Part shown: in pieces, positions 6,280-11,500 of the stretch | Layout of the letters: each line of letters begins with the position of its first letter | How positions within the stretch are numbered: the stretch's first letter is position 1 | From: an uncultured Clostridia bacterium | GTDB taxonomy: Bacteria; Bacillota; Clostridia; TANB77; CAG-508 | Direction of reading: 5' to 3' | DNA length: 11,538 nucleotides | NCBI GenBank assembly: GCA_949935895.1 | Contig: CATLGL010000043.1 | Coordinates: 1 to 11,538, forward strand | The notes under the pieces: model-generated | Told to the model about the DNA's origin: nothing | Seen by the model: only the letters and a program-made list of their open reading frames with translations | Database searches by the model: none | Made by a program: the position numbers and the translations under genes

Positions 6280-6490
6280 TAATCATAATGAATTACTAAT
6301 ACTAGATAATAAAGAATTAGAACAGCAATTTATAGATATATCAATTTTAACACAGGAGATGTTAGACTGTTTTGAAATGTATAAAATGGATAATAACAAC
6401 ATAACATTTTTTAGTTTAGAAACTGAACAAATAAAAAGAAGTTTAGATTATATGGTGCAAACATTTCGCAAATGCGAGAGAAAATACTAA
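6260..6490 (+). CDS. Small hypothetical helical protein (76 aa)
   Basis: The ATG at 6260 lies 9 bases after an AAGGAGA site; an in-frame TTG at 6254 is a less likely start. The product is acidic and helical, with no known motif. A central stretch, FIDISILTQEMLDCFEMYK, is followed by FFSLETEQIKRSLDYMVQTF. It overlaps the end of the preceding gene by 20 bases and may be a diverged partner of it. No terminator is visible after its stop, and RE1 copy B begins within the last codons, so the next promoter overlaps this gene's end. Confidence 0.65.
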   Translation: MEKKRSNNHNELLILDNKELEQQFIDISILTQEMLDCFEMYKMDNNNITFFSLETEQIKRSLDYMVQTFRKCERKY

Positions 6491-6582
6491 AAACACTTGA
6501 CATATTTTAAAACTTATACCACTTTTTAAGAAAAAGCTATTGACTACCAGTAAATTAATGTGTTAAGCTACTTCATCAGCTG
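6487..6582 (+). repeat. Intergenic repeat RE1, copy B (leader/promoter of block 3)
   Basis: This is the second copy of the element at 3289-3367, with the same CTAAAAA..ACTTG.CATATTT.AAAACTTATA block and the same TAAGCTACTTCAT block. It is 17 bp longer between the two blocks. TTGACT (6540-6545) lies 18 bp before TAAGCT (6564-6569) as a possible promoter. It fills the gap ahead of the gene at 6643. A short hairpin GGATTTT/AAAATCC (6600-6621) lies between the repeat and the ribosome binding site. Confidence 0.6.
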
Positions 6583-6642
6583 GGGGAGTGAGAGAAACAG
6601 GATTTTGAACAACAAAAATCCAGTAGAGATGAGGTGAGTTAT

Positions 6643-7305
6643 GTGGAATTAGAGTTAAAAGAGGTAAAACTAAAAGAGATTATTAGTTATTCAAAACATA
6701 AAGGAAGTCCAAGAATAACAGTCTTAGACAGTATAACAGATGATGAATTTAGAGAAATAGGAGAATTAATTAGTAGATTAAAACTCCTATTTCTTTGCGT
6801 TCCAAGTAATAGAATAGCATTTATAAATAATGTAGATGTAGCTTTAAAAATTGCTAAAGACTTTAAGAAAAAGTCGCAGGTTATGTATCAGGATTTTGCA
6901 AAAAGACCAAGTGGCTCTTTGGTAGCCTATGGACTAACAGGAAATACAAGAAGTTGGATAACATTAAGAGATAATGGTTACATAGTAAAAGCCTATGATG
7001 AAATGGGACAAGAAATGCAAGAGCCATGGTTAAATACCAACATTGAAGAAGTTACACCATCTAATTTATATAAATTAGGTTTGAAAAACTTTGAAATATC
7101 TTTAGGGATTAGAGGTGTCGGCAGTAGTGGAAACAGTAACAAAGAAATTTTAGAACTATCCAGACATCATTTTGTAAATGGTGGAATCTACAATGCAGAA
7201 AGAAATTGTTACTATCCAAAAGATACAACAACAGCAAGAGGAACAGCAGAATATAACAAGCTAGAGAAGTTATTTAGAAAATGGGGATTTTCTTCCCTAC
7301 ATTAA
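6643..7305 (+). CDS. Hypothetical protein (about 220 aa), sole gene of block 3
   Basis: The frame opens at a GTG at 6634, but the GAGGTGA site at 6631-6637 fits the GTG at 6643 at a spacing of 6, so that start is chosen. The protein is soluble. Residues about 1-90 are charged and helical. The C-terminal half is rich in conserved-looking turns: SGSLVAYGLTGNTRSWITLRDNG, then LYKLGLKNFEISLGIRGVG, and a terminal YNKLEKLFRKWGF. The latter part looks like a compact alpha/beta domain, but I recognise no family or catalytic motif. RE1 copy B provides its probable promoter, and RE2 copy C begins 26 bases after its stop. Confidence 0.75.
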   Translation: MELELKEVKLKEIISYSKHKGSPRITVLDSITDDEFREIGELISRLKLLFLCVPSNRIAFINNVDVALKIAKDFKKKSQVMYQDFAKRPSGSLVAYGLTGNTRSWITLRDNGYIVKAYDEMGQEMQEPWLNTNIEEVTPSNLYKLGLKNFEISLGIRGVGSSGNSNKEILELSRHHFVNGGIYNAERNCYYPKDTTTARGTAEYNKLEKLFRKWGFSSLH

Positions 7306-7331
7306 AATATTCACAATACTTTATATTATTT

Positions 7332-7390
7332 TATAGGACATTCAAACGTGATTTAGTGAAATTCGCAACACGATTTTGAAGTAATATAAG
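7332..7390 (+). promoter_or_regulatory. RE2 copy C: 17-mer box plus promoter for block 4
   Basis: The 17-mer TATAGGACATTCAAACG (7332-7348) is identical to that at 10286. Thirteen bases later comes a poor -35 TTCGCA (7362-7367), then a 17-bp spacer and TATAAG (7385-7390). Spacing is identical in both copies. The weak -35 box suggests an activator bound at the 17-mer. The transcript would start near 7397 with a stem-loop TCTAAAAG/CTCTTAGA (7398-7419). Confidence 0.6.
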
Positions 7391-7449
7391 TTATACATCT
7401 AAAAGTTAAAACTCTTAGAACGTAAAATAAAAAGGAAGGAATAAAAATT

Positions 7450-7734
7450 ATGAATGAATATGAAAGTGTAATTATTATTAAACCAAATTTAGAAGAAGGA
7501 GAAATTGAAGGAATAATAACAGAAATAACAGATTTAATAAATCAAAACGGAAAAGTAATAGCAGTAGATAAAAAAGGAATTAAGAAATTAGCTTATGAAA
7601 TCAATAAATGCAAAGAAGGTTATTTTATAACATTTGATTTTGAAGTGAAATCAGAATTTGTTGTTGAACTAGAAAGAAATTATAGAATAAATGAAAATAT
7701 AATTAAATTTATAACAGTAAAACATGATGACTAA
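7450..7734 (+). CDS. Ribosomal protein bS6-like protein outside the rpsF operon
   Basis: A 94-aa protein matching bS6 over its full length: NEYESVIIIKPNL at the start, GKVIAVDKKGIKKLAYEI (residues 34-51), EGYFITFDF (56-64) and ELERNYRINENIIKFITVKHD at the end. bS6 is a small-subunit ribosomal protein that pairs with bS18 on the 16S rRNA platform. In Firmicutes rpsF normally sits with ssb and rpsR. Neither is here; the neighbours are small unknown genes of an accessory island. It could be a second bS6 that joins host ribosomes, a competitor, or an RNA-binding protein with a new job. A GGAAGGA site precedes the ATG. It is the first gene under RE2 copy C. Confidence 0.88.
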   Translation: MNEYESVIIIKPNLEEGEIEGIITEITDLINQNGKVIAVDKKGIKKLAYEINKCKEGYFITFDFEVKSEFVVELERNYRINENIIKFITVKHDD

Positions 7735-7771
7735 TCCAGTAATAAAATAAAGATGGGTTGTGAGTAATAAT

Positions 7772-7954
7772 ATGAAAAAATCAGATAAAGAAAAAATTGA
7801 ATATTGGGAAAGAACAGAAGATGGAAGATGGTGTTTAGCACTAAAAGAGCCTTGGGTAACTGAATATGATACAGTATCAATTTTTGGAGATACAAAACAA
7901 GAATGTATAGATGAACTAAAATATGTAAAGAAAGACCCAAATTATGACAATTAA
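7772..7954 (+). CDS. Small hypothetical protein (60 aa)
   Basis: A short hydrophilic protein reading EKIEYWERTEDGRWCLALKEPWVTEY in its first half and then a GDTKQECIDELKYVKKDP helix. The pattern of a beta hairpin followed by a helix recalls HicB-like or other small antitoxin-type folds, but no toxin partner or DNA-binding tail is present, so I do not call it. The start is uncertain: GTG at 7760 and ATG at 7772 are both in frame. Neither has a strong ribosome binding site (GTGAG lies 7 bases before the ATG). It lies 37 bases after the bS6-like gene and 15 bases before the next gene. Confidence 0.6.
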   Translation: MKKSDKEKIEYWERTEDGRWCLALKEPWVTEYDTVSIFGDTKQECIDELKYVKKDPNYDN

Positions 7955-7969
7955 AGGAGATGATGAATA

Positions 7970-8371
7970 ATGCAGATGATGACACAGCAACAGGTACAAG
8001 ATATAAATAATAAATGCAAGAATAACTGGAAGTTTGATGTTATGTATTTTAAATTTCATCAGGAAAAGGAACTAATAAAAAGGATAAATATAGATGATGA
8101 AAGTTATTTAGAGTTTAATCTGGGTTATAATTCTCAAAATCAAATCCAGTTACGTATTAGTAAATTTTACACTCAAAAACATATAGGAACAGCAACATCT
8201 GAGGGAATAGGAAAAAGTAAAGTATTAGAAGAAACCAGTTATAAAAGAAAAGGTATAAATAATTTGATTATTAAAACACAAAGCCTTACAGATGAGGAAC
8301 TTCTAAAGATAAATACGGAAACAAAAGTTGATTCAGGTTATGGAATAATAATGCCAAGTCAAGTATTTTAA
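7970..8371 (+). CDS. Hypothetical protein (133 aa)
   Basis: A soluble protein with an AAAGGAGATGA site at good spacing to its ATG. It starts with a polar helix (QQQVQDINNKCKNNWKFDVMYFKFH). A beta-rich centre follows (DDESYLEFNLGYNSQNQIQLRIS). A C-terminal helix reads LTDEELLKINTETK. I do not recognise a named family. The pattern is consistent with small accessory proteins of Clostridia integrative elements. It is the last gene of block 4. No clear terminator follows; instead the repeat-rich gap at 8372-8640 begins. Confidence 0.7.
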   Translation: MQMMTQQQVQDINNKCKNNWKFDVMYFKFHQEKELIKRINIDDESYLEFNLGYNSQNQIQLRISKFYTQKHIGTATSEGIGKSKVLEETSYKRKGINNLIIKTQSLTDEELLKINTETKVDSGYGIIMPSQVF

Positions 8372-8380
8372 AGTATAAGT

Positions 8381-8433
8381 ATAGTTATATTCTATTATCA
8401 TTACTTTAACGATAAGTAACTGGATTTAACTAT
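8381..8433. repeat. Nested short inverted repeats at the left of the gap
   Basis: ATAGTTA (8381-8387) and TAACTAT (8427-8433) enclose a second pair, TTACTT (8401-8406) and AAGTAA (8414-8419). The inner hairpin carries TAACG and GTAAC words also found in the repeat cluster at 8514-8592. Confidence 0.5.
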
Positions 8434-8449
8434 AAACGCAATGTGTGGA

Positions 8450-8610
8450 TATAATCACAATAATATAGAATGTTGCACTCCTACCCTCTATCTTGTGAAA
8501 ATTTGCATATTGTATATCGTTATATATAAAAATATCGTTACATATCGTTACTTTAATATATACATAGTAACGGAATGTAACGATATGTAACGTATATTAT
8601 TGTGATTATA
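8450..8610. repeat. Perfect 18-bp inverted repeat enclosing a phased GTAACG repeat cluster
   Basis: TATAATCACAATAATATA (8450-8467) is the exact reverse complement of 8593-8610. Inside it, CGTTACATATCGTTAC (8536-8551) is the exact reverse complement of 8577-8592, so the two right-hand arms abut. ATATCGTTA recurs at 8514, 8532 and 8542, and GTAACG at 8567, 8577 and 8587, the last set exactly one helical turn apart. Candidates are an iteron-type origin, a partition or transfer site, or a large operator. Confidence 0.8.
8503..8530 (+). promoter_or_regulatory. Possible promoter for block 5 inside the repeat cluster
   Basis: TTGCAT (8503-8508), a 16-bp spacer and TATAAA (8525-8530). One ATATCGTTA repeat lies in the spacer and two more follow the -10 box, an arrangement expected if a repeat-binding protein represses this promoter. 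Confidence 0.35.
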
Positions 8611-8657
8611 CTCTAGCAACACCATTTTTATTGTTACTATGAAGGGAGATGTTATAT

Positions 8658-9008
8658 TTGGCAAATGAACTTATCCTAAAAGAAATGAAAAGTGTAGACT
8701 TATTTGATTTACAAGAAAATGAAGTAGTTGCATTACAGCAAAACATTATATCAAATGTTAATCTTAACAAGATGAGAGAACAGGTAGAAATGGCTTGTAG
8801 AAATTTAAGTCAAGTAACACCACCACGAGATGGAGCAGATTTAAGATATATTGCATTAGATAATCAAGAAAGACTAGAGTTGATATTTAAGTTATTAGAC
8901 AGTTTTACCATGTTTGAAAAAGATGTGAAATTGTTTAGAAGAAACAAAAATAATTGTAACAATAATTATGAGTATATTTTTAATTTCTACTTAGAACACA
9001 AGATTTAG
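8658..9008 (+). CDS. N-terminal main part of a frameshifted hypothetical protein
   Basis: An ATG at 8649 lies against the GAAGGGAG site and is too close to it. The TTG at 8658 is 8-9 bases away and is preferred, giving a start of ANELILKEMKSVDLF. The product is helical and acidic, with conserved-looking TPPRDGADLRYIALDNQERLEL and SFTMFEKDV stretches. I recognise it only as a small protein type seen on Clostridia elements. It ends at TAG 9006-9008 after LEHKI. The next frame continues immediately with DLVNAVLDHSDFKIKEW, so one base appears to be lost near 9000-9003. The intact product would run to 9127. Confidence 0.65.
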   Translation: MANELILKEMKSVDLFDLQENEVVALQQNIISNVNLNKMREQVEMACRNLSQVTPPRDGADLRYIALDNQERLELIFKLLDSFTMFEKDVKLFRRNKNNCNNNYEYIFNFYLEHKI

Positions 9009-9127
9009 TAAATGCAGTATTAGACCATAGCGATTTTAAAATCAAGGAATGGGAAGAAAACAATAGACAAGTGCAGGAAATCAAAAGACTAGAAGAAAAG
9101 AAATTATACATAGAAGGAGATGATTAG
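9002..9127 (+). pseudogene. Out-of-frame C-terminal tail of the preceding gene
   Basis: This frame reads DLVNAVLDHSDFKIKEWEEN and continues through a charged helix to LYIEGDD before TAG. It has no start codon or ribosome binding site of its own and joins naturally to LEHK of the preceding frame if one G is restored (AAG-GAT). Its 3' end holds the AAGGAG site of the gene at 9131, as in an intact operon. There is no slippery heptamer at the junction, so programmed frameshifting is unlikely; a deletion or sequence error fits better. Confidence 0.65.
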
Positions 9128-9130
9128 AAA

Positions 9131-9919
9131 GTGGAATTAAAAGTAAAAGAATTAGACAAAGACTTAATACATAGAGCAAATAATAATAGTATGTTTGGAA
9201 CAAGAGGAAATATATCAGCAGAAAGTTATAAATCGTATGTAGATGAGATGTTAAGTTGGGATATACCTGACACTAAGAAACAAAAGCTATTAGACAAGTT
9301 ATATGAGAAATATTCAAAGATATTAGAATATGAAGCTCAACACGTTAGTGTAATAGTGGCAGGTCCAGCAAATTATAATTCAAAAAGATTAGACAAGAGC
9401 GACCAAGTATTTAAAACAACACATGAATTTTGTGAGTGGTTTGATGATTTAAGAGAACAAATTAAAAATTCTAAAATAGATACAACAGCAAGAGATATTG
9501 AATTAACTATGAATATGATAGAATTTTGCGAAGAAAGAGGTTTTGACCCAAGAGAACATTTAGTCAAATTAGCATATTTAGATAACAAGAAATTTATTGA
9601 ATTGTATGAGAAATTTTATCCTAAATTCAAATGGAGAAAGAACAGCATTATATTTAAAATTTATGCACAGTCAATGAATGGAGAAATCAAGGAAATCAAG
9701 AAGGAAATCATTTACGAAGATGAGAACTTTACAGCCTATATTGAAGGAGATAGAGCCTATATAAAGTTTCCTATGAAAGTACAAAGGCAGTTAATAGTTG
9801 CATTAAAAAGCCGTAAATGGTGGTGGAATAGTAACAAGAAAGCATGGAGTACATATTTAGATAGAGTTGATAAAGACTGGATAAAAAGCATTAGTACAAA
9901 GTATGCACAATATCTTTAA
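9131..9919 (+). CDS. Hypothetical protein with a tryptophan-rich C-terminal domain (262 aa)
   Basis: The GTG start at 9131 has AAGGAG 10 bases upstream, inside the preceding gene's tail. Residues about 55-110 include YEAQHVSVIVAGPANYNSKRLDK and a WFDDLREQIKN helix, a stretch I associate with proteins of phages and conjugative elements but cannot name. Residues 112-185 are helical. Residues about 195-262 form a separate compact domain. It contains DRAYIKFPMKVQRQLIVALK, a Trp cluster at 230-232, Trp239 (KKAWS) and a terminal STKYAQYL. The Trp-rich tail may be a ligand- or nucleic-acid-binding module. No catalytic motif is visible. This is the largest protein of the island. Confidence 0.75.
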   Translation: MELKVKELDKDLIHRANNNSMFGTRGNISAESYKSYVDEMLSWDIPDTKKQKLLDKLYEKYSKILEYEAQHVSVIVAGPANYNSKRLDKSDQVFKTTHEFCEWFDDLREQIKNSKIDTTARDIELTMNMIEFCEERGFDPREHLVKLAYLDNKKFIELYEKFYPKFKWRKNSIIFKIYAQSMNGEIKEIKKEIIYEDENFTAYIEGDRAYIKFPMKVQRQLIVALKSRKWWWNSNKKAWSTYLDRVDKDWIKSISTKYAQYL

Positions 9920-9943
9920 TTTTGAATAAAGGAGCAATAACAG

Positions 9944-10084
9944 TTGAATAAGATATTAGAAATATTTGATAAAATAATTGATACAAGAGTTGTAACAAAT
10001 GGAGAAAATAACTTTTATCTAATAGATGAAAGAAAAATATTAGCATTAAGAGAATTATTGAAAAAAGAACTAAAAGGAAATTAA
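9944..10084 (+). CDS. 46-aa hypothetical protein
   Basis: A short frame starting at TTG 9944, nine bases after a clear AAAGGAG site, and ending at TAA 10082. It reads NKILEIFDKIIDTRVV, then NNFYLIDERKILALRELLKKEL. The amphipathic pattern and the ribosome binding site support it as a real gene. It lies 24 bases after the 262-aa gene and 14 bases before the XRE gene, filling what would otherwise be a 179-bp gap. Similar IDERKxxALRELLK ends occur in small proteins of mobile elements, but no function is known. Confidence 0.6.
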   Translation: MNKILEIFDKIIDTRVVTNGENNFYLIDERKILALRELLKKELKGN

Positions 10085-10098
10085 GATGTGGTGATAAG

Positions 10099-10290
10099 AT
10101 GGAAAATAGAATCAAGGAAATACGAGAAGAAGAAGGCATAAAACAATATGCACTTGCAAAGATGACAGGACTTTCAGAAGGATATATATGTCATTTAGAA
10201 AAAGGTACAAGAGATAATCCTACATATAATGTTATGGAGAAAATTGCAACTGCATTAAAAAGGCAGGTACAAGAAGTATTTAATATATAG
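10099..10290 (+). CDS. Small single-domain XRE-family HTH regulator, related to the one at 882
   Basis: A 63-aa protein consisting of one helix-turn-helix: NRIKEIREEEGIKQYALAK, then MTGLSEGYICHLEKGTRDNP and a short helical end. It shares about 47% identity by eye with the 65-aa protein at 882-1079, including the whole GYxCHLEKGTRxNP recognition region, so the two may bind similar operators. A GGTGAT site precedes the ATG. Its TAG stop lies within the RE2 17-mer (10286-10302), so the regulator gene ends on the very box that precedes the next promoter. It may act on RE2; that is inference. Confidence 0.85.
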   Translation: MENRIKEIREEEGIKQYALAKMTGLSEGYICHLEKGTRDNPTYNVMEKIATALKRQVQEVFNI

Positions 10291-10344
10291 GACATTCAAA
10301 CGAGGATTACTATATTTGAAAGATGAAATTATTAGCAATATAAT
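10286..10344 (+). promoter_or_regulatory. RE2 copy D: 17-mer box plus promoter for block 6
   Basis: TATAGGACATTCAAACG (10286-10302), a 13-bp gap, TTGAAA (10316-10321), a 17-bp spacer and TATAAT (10339-10344). The layout is identical to copy C at 7332. The transcript would begin near 10351 with a TAGC-AAAA-GCTA hairpin, enclosed by AATTTGAT (10342-10349) and ATCAAATT (10374-10381). Confidence 0.7.
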
Positions 10345-10405
10345 TTGATATAGCAAAAGCTAAAATTGTTTAAATCAAATTCTAGGAAAGGAGAAAGTAA
10401 ATAAG

Positions 10406-10753
10406 ATGGGAATAGAAAATATGAATATATTTGTAGAGCAGTTTAATAAAGAGTTTGGAACTAAAATAAAATTAGATTTTAAAGATACACCACTAATTTT
10501 TAATATATTTAATGAGTACATAGAACAAACATATAAAACAAGTGATGTATATTTAGAAATTGTAAATAAAATAGTAGAAATAGAAGATGAATTCAGAAAT
10601 AGTTTAACAGAAGAACAAGAAAAGTTATTTGATAAGTGGGATAACTATAAAGATGAGATAGCAAGTTATATATCAAGTCGTTCATTTATTTATGGCTTTT
10701 GTTGTGATAAACAATTAAATATTGAGAAAGGAGCTATAAAAGATGAAGAATAA
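10406..10753 (+). CDS. Hypothetical helical protein (115 aa)
   Basis: A soluble acidic protein, first gene of block 6. It contains IVEIEDEFRNSLTEEQEKLFDKW followed by a helix ending IYGFCCDKQL. This LTxEQxxLxDK...FxxGF arrangement resembles small helical proteins found in Firmicutes prophages and integrative elements (DUF6809-like, tentative). The ATG at 10406 has an AAAGGAG site about 12 bases away, slightly long. It overlaps the next gene by 11 bases, and the downstream protein has the same core pattern, so the pair may have arisen by duplication and may form a complex. Confidence 0.7.
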   Translation: MGIENMNIFVEQFNKEFGTKIKLDFKDTPLIFNIFNEYIEQTYKTSDVYLEIVNKIVEIEDEFRNSLTEEQEKLFDKWDNYKDEIASYISSRSFIYGFCCDKQLNIEKGAIKDEE

Positions 10754-11012
10754 AGCTGAAATTGAAAGTTTATACTGGAAGTTTAGGGAAGAAATGTATC
10801 ATAAAACAGATGAATTATCAGATTTAAGTAAAAATATTTCCACAAAATATAATAAACTGTGCATAACGCTAACTAAAGATGAGAAAAAGCTATTGGATAA
10901 AATGCAAGAAGAAGAAAATATAAAAAGTGGAATCATAGAATTACAAGTATTTGAGTTCGCATTTTCATTAGCAACTAAGCTATTTGTGGAAGGTTTAGGA
11001 AAGGAAAATTAA
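10743..11012 (+). CDS. Hypothetical helical protein (89 aa), probable paralogue of its upstream neighbour
   Basis: The ATG at 10743 follows AAAGGAG by 9 bases and lies inside the end of the preceding gene. The product reads IESLYWKFREEMYHKTDELSD, then CITLTKDEKKLLDKMQEEEN, then FEFAFSLATKLFVEGLGKEN. The LTKDEKKLLDK segment followed by a Phe-rich helix parallels LTEEQEKLFDK and its following helix in the 115-aa protein. It looks wholly alpha-helical. It is the last plus-strand gene, ended by the hairpin at 11028-11058 shared with the convergent XRE gene. No function is known. Confidence 0.7.
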   Translation: MKNKAEIESLYWKFREEMYHKTDELSDLSKNISTKYNKLCITLTKDEKKLLDKMQEEENIKSGIIELQVFEFAFSLATKLFVEGLGKEN

Positions 11013-11027
11013 AATAATAGTTAAAGT

Positions 11028-11058
11028 AATAAGAGTAAGTTGGGAGCTTACTCTTATT
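11028..11058. terminator. Bidirectional terminator between convergent genes
   Basis: AATAAGAGTAAG (11028-11039) pairs perfectly with CTTACTCTTATT (11047-11058) around a 7-base loop. The T-tracts on both sides are poor. The right arm contains the stop codon of the minus-strand XRE gene, so the hairpin serves both directions. Confidence 0.75.
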
Positions 11059-11389
11059 TGTTGTATAAATAATCTAAGAAGCAAGTTAAATGTTTTTTGT
11101 TCTCATCAGATAAAGAATTATATTTATATAAAATATCATTGTTATCGTTATTATCTAAATTTTTAGGTATTGTAGGATTATTTGTCCTGTTAAGTAAATA
11201 ATCAGTAGAACAATGGAAGAAGTCAGCTATTTTAATTAAATTGTCAATATTCGGTTTACTCTCCCCTACTTCATAATGAGATATAATCTCCTGAGACACT
11301 TCTATTTCAACAGATAATCTAGTTTGTGTCATCTTTTTCTTTTCCCTTAATTTTTTTAGATTATCCATCTTAAAACTTCTATTATCCAT
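11054..11389 (-). CDS. XRE-family HTH repressor with short C-terminal extension (111 aa)
   Basis: Residues about 9-68 are a classical XRE helix-turn-helix: LKKLREKKKMTQTRLSVEIE, then VSQEIISHYEVGESKPNIDNL, ending in the common STDYLLNRT. Residues 69-111 are an Asn/Asp-rich linker and a short helix (DENKKHLTCFLDYLYNK), probably for dimerisation. An AGGAGG site 7 bases before the ATG at 11389 supports that start over the internal ATG seven codons later. The gene faces the island's last operon. It diverges from a plus-strand promoter at 11472, the classic layout of a repressor at the control region of a phage or integrative element. Confidence 0.88.
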   Translation of the reverse strand: MDNRSFKMDNLKKLREKKKMTQTRLSVEIEVSQEIISHYEVGESKPNIDNLIKIADFFHCSTDYLLNRTNNPTIPKNLDNNDNNDILYKYNSLSDENKKHLTCFLDYLYNK

Positions 11390-11404
11390 AGTTTTCCTCC
11401 TAGC

Positions 11405-11433
11405 ATTATAAATTATATATTCAATAAGTATAA
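11405..11433 (-). promoter_or_regulatory. Promoter of the right-hand XRE repressor
   Basis: On the minus strand TTATAC (11433-11428), a 17-bp spacer and TATAAT (11410-11405). The -10 box is perfect and the -35 box moderate. The AGGAGG site follows within the short leader. Confidence 0.55.
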
Positions 11434-11471
11434 GTACTAGAATATAAACTAATAAAATATAGTCGTATGTA

Positions 11472-11500
11472 TTGTAAAAAATATTAGTTAGTGTTATAAT
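11472..11500 (+). promoter_or_regulatory. Plus-strand promoter for a gene beyond the window
   Basis: TTGTAA (11472-11477), a 17-bp spacer and TATAAT (11495-11500). It points right, away from the XRE repressor gene. The remaining 38 bases contain no start codon that can be assigned, so the target gene lies past the right edge. The 38 bases between the -10 of the repressor promoter and this -35 probably hold operators. Confidence 0.6.

Noticed and set aside
7772..7954. A HicB-like antitoxin
   Set aside because: Only a vague beta-beta-helix resemblance is visible. There is no HicA-like toxin next to it and no DNA-binding tail.
8514..8592. The repeated GTAACG/CGTTAC units as a CRISPR array
   Set aside because: The units are 6-10 bp, arranged every 10 bp and in both orientations, with no 25-40 bp spacers and no cas genes.
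8990..9010. Programmed -1 ribosomal frameshift
   Set aside because: There is no X-XXY-YYZ slippery sequence at the junction and no evident downstream pseudoknot. Loss of one base is simpler.
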